64,000 bases of DNA, from contig CM059566.1 of NCBI GenBank assembly GCA_030386875.1, positions 41,390,068 to 41,454,067 of the forward strand. The letters run 5' to 3'. A program made the translations under genes and the position numbers. The notes beneath the pieces were generated by a model. It saw only the letters and a list, made by a program, of their open reading frames with translations, was not told the origin of the DNA and did not search any database. This stretch comes from Morinoia aosen. Its lineage: Eukaryota > Arthropoda > Malacostraca > Amphipoda > Talitridae. Shown here one piece after another: positions 11,101 to 23,894 of this stretch; the first letter of the stretch is position 1; every line of letters starts with the position of its first letter.

Positions 11101-12429
11101 GATCTTACAGTTTGGTAGAATGAAGCTGAAATTTTTAAAATGAACTCAAAACACCTTCAATATCGCCCGATGAAGTTTGAAACAGAGTTAAAAACAATTT
11201 CAAAACCGTCGCGTTCAAGCACCAAGGCTTGAATAAATATAGGAAGTACGCCTTACTAGCAGCTCACAACTCCACAATAAAAATGAGAACAAATATGTTC
11301 GCTCCAGCCATATGAATTTGCATCCGAGCCGGTAGTACGAAACACAAAACTTCTAAAGGTAACAATAGATAGAAAATAAACGCATTCTCAATGACGTTCC
11401 TAGTTGCAACTATACTTTTGACTGGTTTTCAAGAAAAACGAATTTGTGTCGCCGCTCTTGTAAAAGAAATTATTGAATCTTATTTTACTTTCCTCGACGA
11501 AATATTGGTCGGGAATAAAATCCAAGAAATACTTCAAAAAAATTCGAAATCTTTGCGGCAAAATATATAGTTCAAGCTAAAAACAATAATTGTTCTTATA
11601 TCTCGATGCGATAAAAGATGAAGACAACGCAATGACTAAAATTTAAACCAAAACCACAGACACTGAGAGCTGCATTTTTCCGATACGTCTATACTTCGAT
11701 AACAAATCACCTTTCAATGAAAGTATGGTAAAACCCCGCAAACGTCGTAATGGAGTGAAACGAAGCACGACAGTCGTTTTTGCGTCACCTATTAACCTCT
11801 TTATGATGCGATTCCTTTTCCATTTCACCTTTATAACAACCCCTATTGAAATAACCGTAACATCAGGAGGTCAACGAGGTCAAAATAAGAGAAGAACTCC
11901 TAATCGGCAGTAAATCTCGAAACCAGTTAAGAAATATTCCAGTTTGAAAAATAAATTCAGAAATAAAACAGATTTGCCAAATTTGGTTTAAACATCCACC
12001 AAGACCATAGAAAGTTAAACCATGATGACATGCCAACGTAATCAACGACAATTTACCCTTGGATATTTATTCCGTATATTCCAAAATTTCCCAGAGTTGG
12101 TTGAATATTTGTGCAGGCATTCACTGAAAAACAGAAAAGCCATTTTGGGCAGTGGTAAGCTTAATTAACTCTAGCGGTAAGCCTAAAGAGCACTTCATGC
12201 AAGTCAGTGGCACTTCCACGTATGAACGCCTCCAGCATTGAAACTAGCGATGATCAGAACATCAGAATTCCAGTTTTCGGTCATAGGAATGACAGTGAAC
12301 GCCTCAACACAGTCTCGCAAAACTGATCAAAACAAACACAGTAATATAACTCGGTAGAACGAAATGAGTAGCAGATGTTACAGTAAAGCAGTGGCGGCGA
12401 GTTCGATCGATGAAGAGCCAGAGCGCAAG

Positions 12430-12700
12430 CAAGGCGGGAAATGCGCATCAGCTGATGCAACCAACTGCAGCAGCTGCTCTGCCTCAACTTGTCAGCGCTC
12501 TCTTTTCGTCATGGGGGACAGGTTCTCTACCGTTTTCCTAGGCCGTAATTTCGAACGACCGTATTAAGAAAGGTGTTAATTGAGGAATGCGCATCAGCTG
12601 ATTCTGAGCAGTTGACATTAAACTCAATCATACGGAAAGCCCTAAGTGCTCTCTTTTCGTCATGAGGACAGGCGACCGTATTGAGAATGGTATTAATTAT
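12430..12700 (+). repeat. Imperfect tandem duplication, period 146-150 bp
   Basis: ATGCGCATCAGCTGAT occurs at 12441 and 12587, and GCTCTCTTTTCGTCATG at 12499 and 12649, followed in both by GGACAGG and CGACCGTATT. A short plus frame at 12364-12567 overlaps the first unit, but I recognise no product. Confidence 0.6.
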
Positions 12701-13814
12701 AGATGTACTGATACTTTTGGCACCACGAAAGCCACTTTACATAGGATAACGGGCGACAGCAGACAGTGATGAATGACCGACTTTAAAAACGTGAACATAG
12801 CGCTCAAGACACCCATTAAATTTAGCATGCGATTATAACTATTTAAAAGTGGTGGTAGAGGGCTTTCGCTTGTTTTCTCCCTCAACGCCTTATGTGTTCT
12901 TTCTAAGCTCTCGATTGTCCACTTGAGCTAATAATCTATCAAAATTACCTAGACATTTGTGACGGTATATCCAACTAATCTGGCTTCAAAGAGAAAAGTT
13001 TACCCCAATTTTACGAGACGTTTGTCACACTTCCTTCCTCTGCACCGTAAGCTAACTGCCTCTAGGATGTTACAGTCAACATTACTGTGCCTGATACCTC
13101 AGGCTAAATTAGGTGAATGCGTTGAGTAAATGCATTCAGAGAACAGTCCACAAAAAACCATACACAGGACATTTTGCACTTGAGTCGACCGCGAACAAAG
13201 AATGAACTAGGTAACTGAGTCCGTTTTTCAGAGAGCGAGACGATCCGCCTCCAGTCACTCTCTAAGCCTCTTCTTCCCGAATACCAAAAAACTCACCAGC
13301 TGTGCATTGATATTAGCTCATTATGCTTGTCCTCTCACTTTTCCTTATGGAACACACAAAAAAAAATAGTTATTCCTTTGAACATAAGAATTTTTTCATT
13401 TTTTTCCGTCTACTGCAACTTAAGTAGAAGAGGTCGAATCTCGCTAATAAAGACTGCCAAATGGAAGATAAGAGAAAAAATTCAAATTCTACTACATATT
13501 AAAATTCCACAACAAATTCAAATTTCGTTTGATTTTCTCGTTAAGCAACTTTTTTCAAGCCCTGGCAGTAGAGAGAAAAACCTAATTCAAAATTGAAGTT
13601 GAATTTATATGGAAATCCAAGACACGAAATATCAACTCTAACTGGAAATCCACGACAGCGTATTCGAAGGTTATATAGAATTCTTCCTGAACATGATTTC
13701 GATACAATAGCAGTTTAAAAGAATAACGCAAAATCCGTATCAAAACGATAACTGTTTAAAATAGTAACCCAGATGCATAAAGGTCAAATAAATCGTAAAA
13801 ACAAGTTTCCTGCG

Positions 13815-14012
13815 AAGGGACCCATGCGGGGATTTTTACAATGCTGCTGACTGACTTGCAGTCACTGACTTCATTATTATAAGTACTTAATGAAAATTAA
13901 TGAAGGCACCATCTGTTTAATGAATGTTCGATATTTTCTAAAATTAATCTCTAAAAACAACTAATTCAAGTTAAAAATTGAACTGCAGTTTAACCCGCCG
14001 CAGTTAACAGTT
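13815..14012 (-). mobile_element. TTAA-type MITE, second form, inverted relative to the others
   Basis: Its reverse complement runs from TTAACTGCGGCGGGTTAAAC through TTTTCATTAAGTAC to GTCAGCAGCATTGTAAAAAT. These landmarks are shared with the copies at 29245, 41535 and 52936, which read in the other direction. One terminus is also shared with the form at 28895-29115. Confidence 0.6.
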
Positions 14013-14742
14013 AAGCCTACCAACAGCACCCATCGAAGAAGGCAGAGAGATCAGCACTTAAACATGGGGCTGGCTGGTCGCTTTAAGAAACGCAGAAGGA
14101 GCTCAAAGGCGAACCTTCGGTCAGAGGGTACAGCACCGGGATCCCATTCAAAGTTTCACGACCAGATATTGCTCAGTATTTAGTTCATAGTATTCTACGT
14201 ATTCTGTTCATGATAGCATGCGCAAGAAGTGCAGAAGTCAAAGTCAGCTCTTTAGTTAGCACGGAAAAACATTTCGATAAATTTGGAAAATTTTCGATGC
14301 AACGATCAAAATTACTGGCTCAACGGAAGTCACCAAACAGACTTTAATCCATGTACGCATTTATACTACTAAATTCAACGAAAAATCATTCTGACTTCTC
14401 TGATGAACTGCTAAGCAAGGGACTTGTCAATATTCAATACCTATTTTATTTAATATATATATAACAATAAACATATAATCCATATAAGATAGTACGTGTT
14501 TACAGCAGGAAATATTTCCCACGGTAAACACACATTGTCAAACCCAGCATCAGAAACACCAACGCTCCCAAGTCGTGAATAATCCTGGAATAGCTCCACA
14601 ACTGCAACAAGAGCGCATATCGGTGCGCAACAAGGCACGAACAAACCAAAGGAGCCAGGAATAGCACTACAACTGCAACAAGAGCGCAACTCAGCACGCA
14701 ACAAGAAACGGACAAATCACAGGAGCACAGCTCCATACTCAC

Positions 14743-14865
14743 AGGTGTGCCCGAGCGTGCTGGTGGATTTTGCACTCGACGTCAGCTATCTGAGCCTCCA
14801 ACCATCCCCACCGTGACGCGATGACGGCTCGGGTCGTCTCGTACCGATACAGGGCTCGGTCCGAT
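14743..14865 (-). CDS. KANSL1: KANSL1 homologue, exon F (SRW-W-AQ motif)
   Basis: A 123-nt minus-strand exon with strong signals: acceptor TTCTTATGAGCAG (CAG at 14868-14866) and donor GTGAGT at 14742-14737. Only one frame is open; the other two contain stops. It encodes SDRALYRYETTRAVIASRW followed by GWLEAQIADVECKIHQH. From memory, vertebrate KANSL1 reads SEWKWAADRAAIVSRWNWL followed by QAHVSDLEYRIRQQ, a very close match to one of the most conserved parts of the protein outside PEHE. It ends in phase 2, matching the single leading base of exon A. It enters needing two bases from an upstream exon that I could not find further right. This exon is the strongest evidence for the gene's identity. 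Confidence 0.9.
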
Positions 14866-15847
14866 CTGCTCATAAGAAAACATGGACTGAGAACACAATG
14901 TTGAGTGAAAACACGAATTAAGTAGCCGAGAATTGAAACATGCGGAAAATGTTAAAGTGAATGATTTTGATCGATAAAAATGTACCACATATTTATGAAA
15001 TAAGTTGAAATATCCTGAACGTGTTTCGCTTAAAATGTTCATCAAAGAATACAACACAAGAAAATTAATTGCGCTTTTCTAACGTTAATACAATCGGGAA
15101 TTTCTGAGCACGATTATTCTGAAAAAAAAAAAATCGATCAACTTTCAAGCATCACTTCGCACCATTTGTGATAAATCGAAGCTGTCAAATTGGCATGGCT
15201 CCGATCTGATTCATATCACACAAAATGAGGCTGACTAGGCTTAGAAAATTTCAAGGACATGTGCAGTGATCTCATTCTGTAGAATGTGTGCATGAACATT
15301 TCAATTTCGTATAGATATTTCATACCCAACAGAAAATAGGTGTAGCCAAGTTTGTTTTTCACAGCAGCATTTCGCTACAATAGATTAGGATAATTTAACT
15401 TCAGAAATATGCATTTTTTTGCAAAAATATTAGTACGTAGTGTAGGATCTCAATTTCCTCACTAGAGCAATTGTCCTGAAATTGGAATGCGAATACTCCA
15501 CTCCTTTCGGTATTCTTCCGATGGAACCCGAGGTCGTCATAAATGATCAGTTTATCATTAAAGATCACCACATTTCAGCAATTCAACGGGAAAATGCTCA
15601 AAGTGAAATCTTCCTCGGCAGACATCGATCTTTCAAGTGTTTTACATGCAGCGACACCCTCCTTCGCCCACCAAATCAATTCGTACACAACAAATACTTC
15701 CAACAACTGAATATTTATGCTTTAGATATCTTCATACACTACTTACGTAATTTATGATCAAACAGGATGTCATAAAAGTTTAGATTATTTTGAGCTGATC
15801 ATTTACCTCCATTCGATTCAGTTCAAACTGGCTCTAGATTAGATAAA

Positions 15848-16255
15848 TTATTTCAAGCCTCGTTAACGACAACAAAGGTATCCTAATAGAAAACATTATT
15901 TAGTATGATATTAAGGGACCGGGAAATTTATGAACGATCCCTGTGCATAGAAACGGCAAGTTAGGGAGTATACGAAACAAGCTAAAACTTGGAGGAGAAA
16001 GTAGCATGTGCTAAAATCTGAAAGCAGTGAACCGAAAAGATATATTCTTCAACAGAATAAAAAGCCTACTGTACTTTAACAAAAGGCATGTAGGCGCTGA
16101 AAAATAGGACGGCAGTGAACCGAAAAAAGCTGCTTAACAAAACGAATGTTTTATTTCAATATAAAGAAGGTCTACCTAACTTCCAGCTCGGCACTTCACA
16201 TTTTCCACTGGGAGTGGTAATTCGTAGATACAATAGTTGTATCCTCCTTAGAGAG
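15848..16255 (-). mobile_element. K-family retroposon, old copy with internal partial duplication
   Basis: Collinear with the family from TTTCAAGCCTCGTTAACG to ACAATAGTTGTATCC. A segment of about 80 bp around CAGTGAACCGAAAA is present twice (about 16005-16085 and 16086-16170), so the copy is longer than usual. Confidence 0.75.
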
Positions 16256-17478
16256 AACGCATTACTTGATAAGACCCATCAAAATTCGCTAGACTCAATT
16301 TGTCACACAACGAACTTGACACTCGCACGAACGGATAAGGAAATGAAAATTTATCATAATATCTAAAGAACAATACACATCACTATAACCAGCAATATAT
16401 TTACCCCGTATGCCGAGAATGCCACTAAAATATCCGATTAAATAAGAGAAATCCCTGTGGCAATACACCTAATATTTTATCAACATATTATAATAAAACA
16501 GAGCTTTACGTAAACCGTACTCCCTTGCCCGGAAACTGACAACCTTACAATCAGAGGTGCTGCGAGCATACAGGAAAAAATGAAAACATGGAATAACATC
16601 AAAACGCCGAAAAATTATATAACAATACCAGTAAATAAATCAATGCTTTCAATTGTAAAACGAAAAAAGATAACTTTACACATAGCTGGCACAGCAATAC
16701 TAGGTTCACAGGCAGAGCATAATTATCACATAAAATGATTTAATCAACTCAAAGCAGATTTCCTACAAAAACAATCTCTCAACCTTAAACTAAGAACAAC
16801 ACGCTACATCAATGAAATTAGATGCACTCTAGTCGCACGGTTTCCCAAGACTTACAGACAGCTCAGGTACATTTACCGCATCCTGAAGTTAGAGAAATCA
16901 TTCCCTCAGAGAGCCAGAATTTGACACCAGTCAAGAAGCACTTAACAGAGCGGACAGAACGTGACCGACTCCGTAGGGAAGAAGAGCGACAAAACAGCGC
17001 CCGCATGTCTCTCCCAGCGTTCTTTTCTGAACAGTACGGGTGTATTGTCGCGCTCAGAAGTTATGGCGCGATAGACAACTTCGCACGAGTATTCCAAGTT
17101 TTAAAGTTATCTATCGCTGAATAGAATACAACATAAAACAGGTAATTACTCCTCTTTCTCAACATATTTGGGTTGTTTTTCGTACACTCTTGAAATTCTT
17201 AGCGGATATGTCAAAAATGTACTTAATACTAACCATCCCATTTTCAAAACTTCTTTCAACCAAGCAGGCTCACGAATAAAAAATCAAACGTTCTCTTGGA
17301 ACTAGTTCATTTAAAAAAATAACAAATAGCAGTTTTTATTAGGTTAGAATTCAGGGTTCCTTAACCTTTCTAATGTCGTGTACCCTCTTAGCTTAATGGT
17401 GTATCTTCATGTACCCCCAGCACAGTTAAAGGTTCAAGAAACTATAAAAATACACTTAATGATTAATAGTAGTACATA

Positions 17479-17842
17479 AGATAAGATTATAAGTTAGTTT
17501 AAGCCTCCCTAACCGCTACAAAAAAGAGCGTATCGAAGAGAGGGAGGGGAAGGCACCATTTAGTATAGAGATAAGAGAATGAGGAATCTATGTAGAAGGG
17601 GCATAGAAACAGCAAGTTGAGAAAGAAGTTGACGAAATAAGATAAAAGTTGAAGAAGGAAGTCAGAAGTGCTGAAAAACAGGACAGTAGTGAACCGAAAA
17701 ACGGTGGTCTTTAACATAACAAAAAAAAAAAACATTTTATTTCAACAAAAAGAAGGCCTACCTAACTGTCAGCTCGGGCCCTCACATTTTCACCTGGGAG
17801 CGCAAATTCCCATAGATACGATAGTTGTATCTCCCTGAGGGG
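17479..17842 (-). mobile_element. K-family retroposon, subtype a, full length
   Basis: Flanked by TAATAGTAGTACATA (17464-17478) and TAATAGTTGTACATA (17843-17857), a 15-bp target duplication with one mismatch. It starts with the AGATTATAAGTTAG tail junction and ends at CCCTGAGGGG. An open sense frame of 78 codons (17735-17499) lies inside. Confidence 0.92.
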
Positions 17843-18047
17843 TAATAGTTGTACATACTTATACGGTTGGGTGTATATATATATTGTATATTTCAACATA
17901 TGAAGTGTGTTATTATTATTATTTTCGGGTTTTCCCGCAGTTTTCGATACTCTGACGAAATCACAGCGTAATTTGGTAGCATTGTTAATGAAGTGTGTTA
18001 AATGCAACCCAAAGTGTACATATATCCTACTTGAGAAGCCCTGGGTT

Positions 18048-18190
18048 AGATGTTAGTTCAAGCCCCCCCCCCCTCCCCCCAACTTCAACAAAGGCGTTTC
18101 AAGAGAGGAAGGAGGAAGGCACCATTTAGTGTAGACTCGAAGGAACGCGGAGTTCGTGTACAAGGTGCAAAGAAACTATCAAGTACTAAA
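18048..18190 (-). mobile_element. K-family retroposon, 5'-truncated fragment with poly-C tract
   Basis: Only the 3' part of the element is present. An unusual run of C (about 18063-18082) replaces the CCTCCCTAACC segment. The family match ends near CAAAGAAACTATCAAG. Confidence 0.7.
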
Positions 18191-18965
18191 AACAAAATCC
18201 GTTAATATTACAGTCAAGATAACTTTGTCACCTAAATCCAACACGACAAAAAAAATGAGTCTTGTTTATTTAGTAGAAAGAACCCAGAGTGCGGTAAAAC
18301 AATAAAACGACAGATGCGGCCATGATTATTACACAGCAAATTATGAGGAACTATTTCTCTCGAAACTGCTAAAGCCAGAAACAATATATTTACATACTAA
18401 CTAAAGACTGCAACTCAGCGGCTTAATACTTCGTGACATCTCAGGTTACTCCCGATAAAGTTTAGACTGGCACAATCACATTAACTACAGCGATAGAGAA
18501 CATCCAGGACGCACTGAAACAACAAATCAACGAAAGGAACGAAGAGCGGATTAGCGTGAACTATCCGAGTATCCCACGTCCATGGAGGCGCCTCGAAATA
18601 AACCCAACGACTATATGGCGGTGTGTGCACTGTGCAAATGACAGGCTGTGGCAGAGAGTACGCACGCACACAAGCAAAGCGTAATGTACGTACATGTGCT
18701 ACACAGCAGCACGTACGCAAGTGTCCACACCTACACGCAACAGCAGTGGTCCTCAACACGCCATGAAAGCATGCACGATGGGAAACTTTTGGAACGTGCA
18801 CTAGAATTAGTGGATCACTCAAGACGCAGAAAATATCGCATGTGGGTATTAATAATCATTCCAGGCGAAGAACATATTACAGCATTCTGTGATCACTCTA
18901 GAAGCAGAAAAAAGGTGGACAATTTTTTCAGCATTCTTGACGCAGAATAATTCATATGATCAACA
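18191..18965. other. Unassigned stretch
   Basis: Contains a less A+T-rich patch (18480-18830) with open frames on both strands. Neither resembles a known protein, and no splice signals support an exon. A short repeated motif ACTCAAGACGCAGAAA / ACTCTAGAAGCAGAAA occurs near 18819 and 18895. Confidence 0.4.
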
Positions 18966-19296
18966 GATTAGATTAGATGCATCATTATCCGCAACAAAGG
19001 CGATAGGAAGAGAGGAAGGCACTATTTAGTGTGGAGATAAGGGAATACGGAATCTATGCAGCAGGGGCATAGAAACAGTAAGTTGAGGAAGAAGTTTACG
19101 AAGCAAATTAAAAATTGAAGAAGAAACTTGTGGATGCTGAAAACAGGACGGAAGTGAACAAAAAAACGATGGTCCTTAAAACAAAAACACTTATTTCAAC
19201 AAAATGAAGGCCTACCTATCACTCAGCACAGGATCACACATTTTTTTCGTATGAGCGCTAATTCCCATAAATACAATAGTTGTATCTCCCAGGGGG
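18966..19296 (-). mobile_element. K-family retroposon with (GATTA)n tail
   Basis: Begins AGATTAGATTAGATG and ends ACAATAGTTGTATCTCCC. Target duplication is only weakly visible (TTCATAT on both sides), so the copy is moderately old. Confidence 0.8.
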
Positions 19297-21084
19297 TTCA
19301 TATTGAAGATCACAAGACAACTTCTAAAAAATTCCATTATCCCACAGTTGCAAAATATTCTTGCACGGTTCACTATCTTCGCACATCACAGCAAAACAGC
19401 GTGTATAGAAGCATGTAGATGCTAGCACAGCAAGAACAACGACAGGCAGGCACACCAGTGACGGCAGAGGGAGGAGGTAGCATGCCGGTGTCGACGCTCG
19501 GTGACTACACAACGAGAAGGATGAAGAACGAAAAAAGTAGCCGGTTGAGCGACACGAACGCCGGCTGAGTGAGCTGAGCTCCATACACAACTGCTTTGGT
19601 CGCTGACGGTACGCGGTTAGAGAGACAACCGTAGAAACAAGTTTTCTTCGAGCTAATCAGCAGCATAATTCATGTCAGGCATCCCTAGGGTGTGAGTTTT
19701 GATAAGTTAATGTTGGGCCGTCATCGAGAGAATGATTTATAAATTTTGAGAAAACCAACTACAAAAAAGTACCCGCATGTTCGGTATGATTATAAGAGGC
19801 ACGCTATGTGCACGAAGATTAGGAGTTGAGGTTCCCTTATTCCAAATATTTCGAAGCAGAGAAGAATGTCCATTCCAGATAAATTTGAAGCTCGTTAGGA
19901 GTCACTTTCTGACTTTATTTTAACTCCATCACAAGTAAAATTAAATGCTCATTTGTTTTTACACGTACGTAAAGCGGCGAGCCTGAAGATATCGATAGCA
20001 TAAGCCAAGTAAATAAAATGTCAGTAAAAGAGAACTAAGGTATTGCGAAAATATTACCAGCTAGGTCGTAGATCATCCATAAATTTTTGAACAGTTATTA
20101 TATTTCAAGATGGCAAGCATTGAAACAAATGTTTGGCGGCTCGACAGTAGCCTACGCTTCGTAATTTACACTTAACGGTTTAGCAGGCGAGACGAATACA
20201 GTGCTGCTTCAAAATAAAAGTTTTCAATGTTACCATAATGTTGTGCCGGCACATCATCTACGAGAGCTCTTATCATTATGTATTCATTTAGGCGCTAGTG
20301 CATCATATAAATACCTTTGCGAAAAAAATGAAATATTATAAAGACAGAATACGGCATCATTCACTCAGATTACACATTGTGGTAACTTCAATTCACTTTC
20401 TCAAAAAAAGAAATGACAATATTTTCCAATTCTATGAACTCGCTCTGACCAAGCACCAAATATTACCCATAGATCCATTTGGAGAAGTCACCAGTCGAAA
20501 AAACAGCAAATTAGCTCGACTAAGTACATCATGAGATGCAAAGATACATCGTACACGGGAGGTACTCGAACGATAACGTATCTAAGTTCTGATAGCCAGC
20601 CCACAGCAGTCGCAGCCAGCGTCTGCGGCATTTCTCCCGGGGCGCTACAGAATCACCCACTCATTCACACGCACATAACTCATTCACGATAATTCAAAGA
20701 ACGATACACACTCTCAACGGTTTGTGATTATTTAACTCAAGAGTAAATTAATGATTAAAGAAGTCCCCATCATTTAACGAGACAAGTTCAATCAGCACGA
20801 CTGTTTTCAACAGAGTAGAGTAACTCGGCTCAAGTTCGAGGAAACTTAAGACTCTTCTCGAGTTTAGGATGGTGTTGTTCTTGATTAAATACTGTGCTAT
20901 TTGTGTCTCTAGCCATTGCAGCGCATTACAATCACAGACACGAAAAACGACAAGGAGTCTATACTTTAACAACAAGCCAAAGTGCGAAGTTAATGATTGC
21001 GTAAAAAAATGAAAACACACCATTATCAACGCAGTTCGGGCATCACTATCTAATAGAAAGGTCAACAACAATATCGTCTAACTA

Positions 21085-21178
21085 TAGCATATAGTTTAAG
21101 ACTTTATCTCCTTAGCAAGGATGTTTTCACACCGGGATGAATGAGAAAATTTAGTATGGAGTGAGAAAAACGTGGAAT
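21085..21178 (-). mobile_element. Left part of an old K-family copy split by a younger insertion
   Basis: Starts near TAGTTTAAGACTTTATC and is interrupted at GAGAAAAACGTGGAAT. It resumes at 21550 with CTATGCACAAGGTG, exactly collinear with the family. Confidence 0.75.
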
Positions 21179-21533
21179 TATTATTATATAAGAAAGTTTT
21201 AGCCTCCCTTAACCACGACAAAGATGTACCAAGAGAGGAAAGAGGAAGGTACCATTTAGTATGGAGTTGAGGGAACGCGGAATCTATGCACAAAGTGCAC
21301 AGAAACAGTGAGCTAGGAAGGAAGTTCATGAAACAAGAAAAAAGTTGAAGAAGAAAGTAGTAGGTGCTGAAAAACAGGACAGCAGTGAACCGAAAAAAGA
21401 TGGTCCGTAACAAAACAAAAACCTATTTTATTACAACAAAAAGGAAGCCTACCTAACCTTTAGCTCAGGCCCTCACATAGTCCCCCTGGGAGCGCCAATT
21501 CCCATAGATACAATAGTTGTATCCCCCTGAGGG
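21179..21533 (-). mobile_element. K-family retroposon, subtype b, nested in an older K copy
   Basis: A perfect 16-bp target duplication GAGAAAAACGTGGAAT is at 21163-21178 and 21534-21549, and it is sequence of the host copy itself. Between the duplications lie a short (TTA)n tail, TATAAGAAAGTTTTAGCC, the body, and the complete right end GTATCCCCCTGAGGGG. An open sense frame of 105 codons (21413-21099) crosses the body. Confidence 0.93.
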
Positions 21534-21549
21534 GAGAAAAACGTGGAAT

Positions 21550-21770
21550 CTATGCACAAGGTGTCCACTCTAGATATCCTGCAGAAACAGTAAGTTAGAA
21601 AAAAGTAAGTGAGGAAAAAATAGGAGCAAAATACAACGAAGATTTAGCGAAGAAAGCATGAAAACTGTAAGAAGCAAAGAAGGCAAGAACGATGAAGTCC
21701 CTGAGGCCTATCTATAGCTGAGCTGAACTAACAATTTCTCTCCAGGGAGCGCGATCAACAACATTAACGT
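21550..21770 (-). mobile_element. Right part of the split old K-family copy
   Basis: Continues the host element after the nested insertion (CTATGCACAAGGTG, then CAGAAACAGTAAGTTAG). It is diverged and loses recognisable similarity after GAGCTGAACTAACAATTTC and a GGGAGCGCGATC remnant near 21746. Confidence 0.65.
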
Positions 21771-22382
21771 TATAACTGCTGCCGCCGCCGCCGGTAATAA
21801 ACTTAGCGGTACAAAATTTACGGCGAGTTTTTAAATAATAACTTCACACAGATTTTAAAATTTGGTTAATTAAGTTTAAAATTTGAGCGATATTTTGAGA
21901 TCATACACTACAGCAAATATTATAATTAGCTGACCAGCATCAGATTCTTAAAGAGCAATATACAACATTTTCATTTTTCAGCCACTAGAATGGGATTTCA
22001 AAAGCGATAACCTCAAAATTCCTTCATGAGAGACAGGCCAGTGAAGTCAAACCACGCAGTGATTCGTGACGTCGACCGAAGATACCGTATAACATCAATC
22101 AAGAAACGGCGTCTAGTTAACATGGATAACCACTATGAAAAAAATGCAAACGCTTTAGAAATAGAGCGCTGCATAGAACGACATTGGGGAGCTCGCGCTT
22201 AAGCCACCGGCGTTTCTTAAAATACAGACGTTGAGAAGCACACGAGCCGTCAGCGAAGGACAACGAGCCATTATGATGGCTGCATCAATTTAAGAGGGCA
22301 ACCGGGACGTGCGTGAGAGAACATGCCTCGAAATGGAAAACGATTCACTTGATGCAATGCTCACTAGGGAAACATTAACCCA

Positions 22383-22566
22383 GGCCGTAGACAAGAATGT
22401 TATAGTTATATCACATAGGGTTATGATATAGCGGGGATTCAAGGTGTGGAATAACTTCCCATGCAGTAGACACGAATGTATTAGTAATATCACTTACGCG
22501 TATGATACGACGTGGATTATTTATAGAACTCATGTTGAAACCCAAGAGCAAGGTGTGGAGTAACTT
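22383..22566 (+). repeat. Degenerate tandem duplication
   Basis: Two units share GTAGACA-GAATGT, AATATCAC/TATATCAC, ATGATA-G-CG-GGATT and CAAGGTGTGGA-TAACTT. The second unit carries an insertion before the last block. Confidence 0.5.
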
Positions 22567-23499
22567 GAGAATCAGATTTCGCTTAACTGCAGGGCTGACT
22601 CGTGTCAGGCGGTCATTAACTTTGTGATTGGAAGACTCCCTACAAAATTATACTGCCGTCCCTCTTTCACACACGCGTTTTATACTTATGATGCAAAATT
22701 CAGATAACCGAAACCCCTCAAACTCACCTCTTGACTCCATTTTTCGTTGAAGAGCTGACATACGCTTCGTTAAATACGGTGACTCTTGTAGATGAATTTC
22801 AGCTAGCTAATTTTCGACAATGGCTATGCTCATCAACAAAAAAGCAAAAAAAAAAGATATGAAACAATCTGTGACGCATTGATGCCTACTTTTTACCCTT
22901 AAAAACAATAATAACGATACCTCAATGCTAGGCTACACATCTATTAACCGATATGCAATGCAACTATGTAACACTTCACAAAAAAAGCCTCTTTTACGGA
23001 TAATCACTTCGGAGGACTTGAAAACATTCGTTCCCTGATTCTGTTTCCTGTAGACTGAAATATTATATACTAATACTAAGCCTAGGTAATCCGCGAAATA
23101 ATAACAAAATCACTCAAAGCTTATAGCAGTGAGAAAAGACACACAGAAACCCAAAGGGAAGAGCGATGGGCACGTCGATACGGAGACAACGGTTGCCAAA
23201 AGCGACGCAACCTGCGACCGCCACTAATAGCCAGGCGTTCGAAAGAACTGAATAGAACACGGAACGTGATCGGTTAACGTATCGAACTAACTTGTGACAT
23301 ATATCTAACTGTTCTTCACTTTAATATTCGCAGGTGAAAACTTGCTGCATGGAGAAAACGAAGTCCTAGTAGAAGCGTAAACTTAAAGGCATTTGAATTT
23401 TGTCTTCCTTCAGAGTTTCGAACAGGAAAATGAATTGAAGTTTTTATAGAAATATCATCCCATTTTTTAGGCGTAGATACCATTAACACGGTAATCGAC

Positions 23500-23894
23500 C
23501 ATGATTAGATTGAAAAATGTTAAAGCCCCACTAACCACAACTTCAATGTTCCCAAGACAGGAAAGAGGAAGACACCATTTAATACGGCCTTAAGGAAACT
23601 GAGAATCCATCCACAAAATGTGCTCCCACACAAGGTCTTAACGCATAGAAATAGCAAGTAAGGTATTAGGTTAATGGAAATAGCAAGTAAGGTATTAGGT
23701 TAATGAAACAGAATAAAAGTTGATAAATAGCAGGTGCTGAAAAAATTGCAGTTAATCGAAAAAAAAAGATGATCTGTACCAGAACAAAAAAGTATACTTA
23801 AAAGGCCTACCTAACCTTCAGCTCAAGGTCTCGCAGTTTCCCCCTTGAAGCTTCGATTCCCATAAATACAATAGAAGTGCCTACAAGAGGGGAC
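23500..23894 (-). mobile_element. K-family retroposon, subtype c (longer form), old
   Basis: This form has about 20 extra bases containing GTGCTCCCACACAAGG before CGCATAGAAA, also seen at 39830, 48832, 62729 and 63768. A 28-bp segment AAATAGCAAGTAAGG... is tandemly duplicated (about 23650-23705). Confidence 0.75.

Larger units (their letters stand above)
6833..14742 (-). other. KANSL1 intron F-A (7.9 kb)
   Basis: Bounded by the GTGAGT donor at 14742-14737 and the exon A acceptor at 6835-6833. It contains a TTAA-element fragment (7270-7478), a recent K copy (7754-8173), a local 146-150-bp duplication (12430-12700) and an inverted-orientation TTAA element (13815-14012). The stretches 8189-9980, 10111-12430 and 12701-13814 are A+T-rich and hold nothing I recognise. 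One exon-like frame at 9981-10110 is listed among the rejected items. Confidence 0.65.

Noticed and set aside
16822-17124. Plus frame of 100 codons with ERTERDRLRREEERQ
   Set aside because: Charged and at first sight protein-like, but no similarity recognised, no splice signals confirming an exon, and opposite in direction to the only gene.
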